62,925 bases of DNA from Bdellovibrionales bacterium RIFOXYC1_FULL_37_79. Lineage in GTDB: Bacteria > Bdellovibrionota > Bacteriovoracia > Bacteriovoracales > Bacteriovoracaceae. The stretch's first letter is position 1, and every line of letters starts with the position of its first letter. The stretch covers positions 1 through 62,925 of the forward strand of contig MEQB01000040.1 in assembly GCA_001770015.1 (NCBI GenBank), in the 5' to 3' direction. The position numbers were made by a program, and so were the translations under genes. Below the pieces are notes generated by a model. It was not told the DNA's origin. It saw nothing but the letters and a program-made list of their open reading frames with translations, and searched no databases. This document shows positions 61,870 to 62,925 of this stretch, in pieces.

Positions 61870-62925
61870 ATGTATCCACGCAGTCTTAAGCCATTGAAAT
61901 CAGCTTCTTTTTTGTTGTTCGGAGCAAGAGGAACTGGGAAATCTACACTCGTCAAATCTCTTTATGAAGGACAATCGAATCTTTTTATAGATTTGTTGAT
62001 AGAGGAAAATGAGTTTCGGTTTTTAAATAATCCAGATGATTTGTATAAAATGGTTGATAAAAAAAGCAATCAATATGATTGGGCTATCATTGATGAGGTT
62101 CAAAAAATTCCCAAACTCCTTGATGTAGCCCATAGAATTATTGCAAATCCTAAAATAAAGACAAAATTAATATTAACAGGGTCAAGTGCTAGAAAATTAA
62201 AAAAAGGTGCTGCTAATTTACTGGCCGGAAGGGCCTTTGCAAATAATTTATTTCCGCTCACTTTTTTGGAGCTTGGGGATGATTTTTTACTGGATGATTA
62301 TCTTAAATGGGGAGGATTACCCGGGATATATGGTTTTAAGGAAAGCGAAGAAAAAAAAGAATACTTAAGAAGCTATTGCTCAACTTATATGAAAGAAGAA
62401 GTTTGGAGCGAACAATTAATTAAGAACCTCGCACCTTTTCGAAGATTTTTAGAAATTGCATCTCAAATGAACGGAGAAATCATTAACTTTGCGAAAGTCT
62501 CCAGAGAGGTAGGATGTGATAATAAGACAGTCCAAAACTATTTTTCAATATTAGAAGATACGCTGCTTGGCTTTCAACTTGATGCCTACCATACGTCTGC
62601 TCGTAAAAGATTAATTGAAAAGCCTAAATTTTATCTTTTTGATTGTGGTGTAAAAAGAGGATTGGATAAAACTCTTAATGTTGAGTTGCAGTCTGAAACT
62701 TATGCTTATGGACGGGCGTTTGAACATTTTATCATCACTCAAATGTTTGCTCTTTCACATTATAAACGACTGGATTATTCTTTTTTTTATCTAAAAACTA
62801 AAGATGGAGCAGAAATAGATTTGGTGATTGAAAGACCGGGAAAGAAAATTGCCATCATCGAAATAAAATCTGCCAAGCGTGTAGACACGGCAGATGTAAA
62901 AAACTTAAAAATTTTTGCTAAAGAT
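61870..62925 (+). CDS. AAA ATPase with DUF4143 C-domain (3' truncated by window end)
   Basis: At least 352 residues run open to the window edge. The N-terminal AAA_14 domain has Walker A (GARGTGKS), Walker B (WAIIDEVQKIP) and a sensor-like LTGSSARKLKKG. After a winged-helix-like middle (FAKVSREVGCDNKTVQNYF) the DUF4143 domain has a PD-(D/E)xK-like end (EIDLVIE...IIEIKSAK). Such proteins are frequent, often mobile, and of unproven function. There is no ribosome site; the ATG at 61870 coincides with the predicted transcript start. The ATG at 61864 lies immediately after the -10 and would not be in the message. Confidence 0.85.
   Translation, partial: MYPRSLKPLKSASFLLFGARGTGKSTLVKSLYEGQSNLFIDLLIEENEFRFLNNPDDLYKMVDKKSNQYDWAIIDEVQKIPKLLDVAHRIIANPKIKTKLILTGSSARKLKKGAANLLAGRAFANNLFPLTFLELGDDFLLDDYLKWGGLPGIYGFKESEEKKEYLRSYCSTYMKEEVWSEQLIKNLAPFRRFLEIASQMNGEIINFAKVSREVGCDNKTVQNYFSILEDTLLGFQLDAYHTSARKRLIEKPKFYLFDCGVKRGLDKTLNVELQSETYAYGRAFEHFIITQMFALSHYKRLDYSFFYLKTKDGAEIDLVIERPGKKIAIIEIKSAKRVDTADVKNLKIFAKD

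Noticed and set aside
1-62925. CRISPR arrays, insertion sequences, prophage genes, rRNA and tRNA genes
   Set aside because: No regularly spaced repeats, transposase or integrase frames, or cloverleaf-forming sequences were found on reading both strands; a tRNAscan or ISfinder search could overturn this.

Overview
The window reads as a low-GC, Gram-negative predatory-type bacterium of the Bdellovibrionota (Bdellovibrio/Bacteriovorax relatives). Evidence: an outer-membrane LPS pathway (LptD, heptose kinase, family 9 glycosyltransferase), a CarD-type regulator, a TIGR02147-type regulator next to many short secreted proteins, a PilA-like pilin, and several large exported proteins with no recognisable family. 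No tRNA, rRNA, CRISPR array, insertion sequence or prophage was found. The assignment comes from gene content, not from a database search.

Layout. 1-4430 (mostly -): pheS-pheT, preceded by a probable structured non-coding RNA (about 3797-4236, -) with its own terminator. 4431-8261 (-): hldA-like kinase, heptosyltransferase-like GT9, cmk and a lytic transglycosylase. 8493-20438 (mostly +): a YyaL-type thioredoxin-domain protein, two very large exported proteins that share a C-terminal motif, a VanY-like peptidase, a thioesterase, a TPR protein, a Nif3 protein and small exported proteins.

20484-31692 is the accessory part. It starts with a Fic protein whose promoter region carries a perfect inverted repeat. 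It continues with an array of short secreted proteins on the minus strand, headed by a TIGR02147 regulator (28747-29547). Two families (here A and B) are repeatedly duplicated. One gene (26923-27354) is a chimera of the A signal peptide and the B C-terminal part, and one B copy is truncated. Two further exported proteins diverge on the plus strand.

31854-39846: a four-module fused flavin/iron-sulfur dehydrogenase, a TM protein, a type IV pilin and a DEDD exonuclease. 39854-57254 (-) is housekeeping: M23 lipoprotein, surE, two trp-like genes, lptD, folC, a diguanylate cyclase, uvrB, cysS, gltX, carD, ndk, sucD, sucC and a GYF-domain membrane protein. 57349-62925: an SDR enzyme, a chemoreceptor with a CZB-like extracytoplasmic domain, a large secreted protein, and a truncated DUF4143-type ATPase with a near-consensus promoter and probably no 5' leader.

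Most notable candidates: the structured RNA upstream of pheS; the regulator-headed, self-duplicating array of secreted proteins with a chimeric member; the palindromic operator of the Fic gene; and the fused dehydrogenase.
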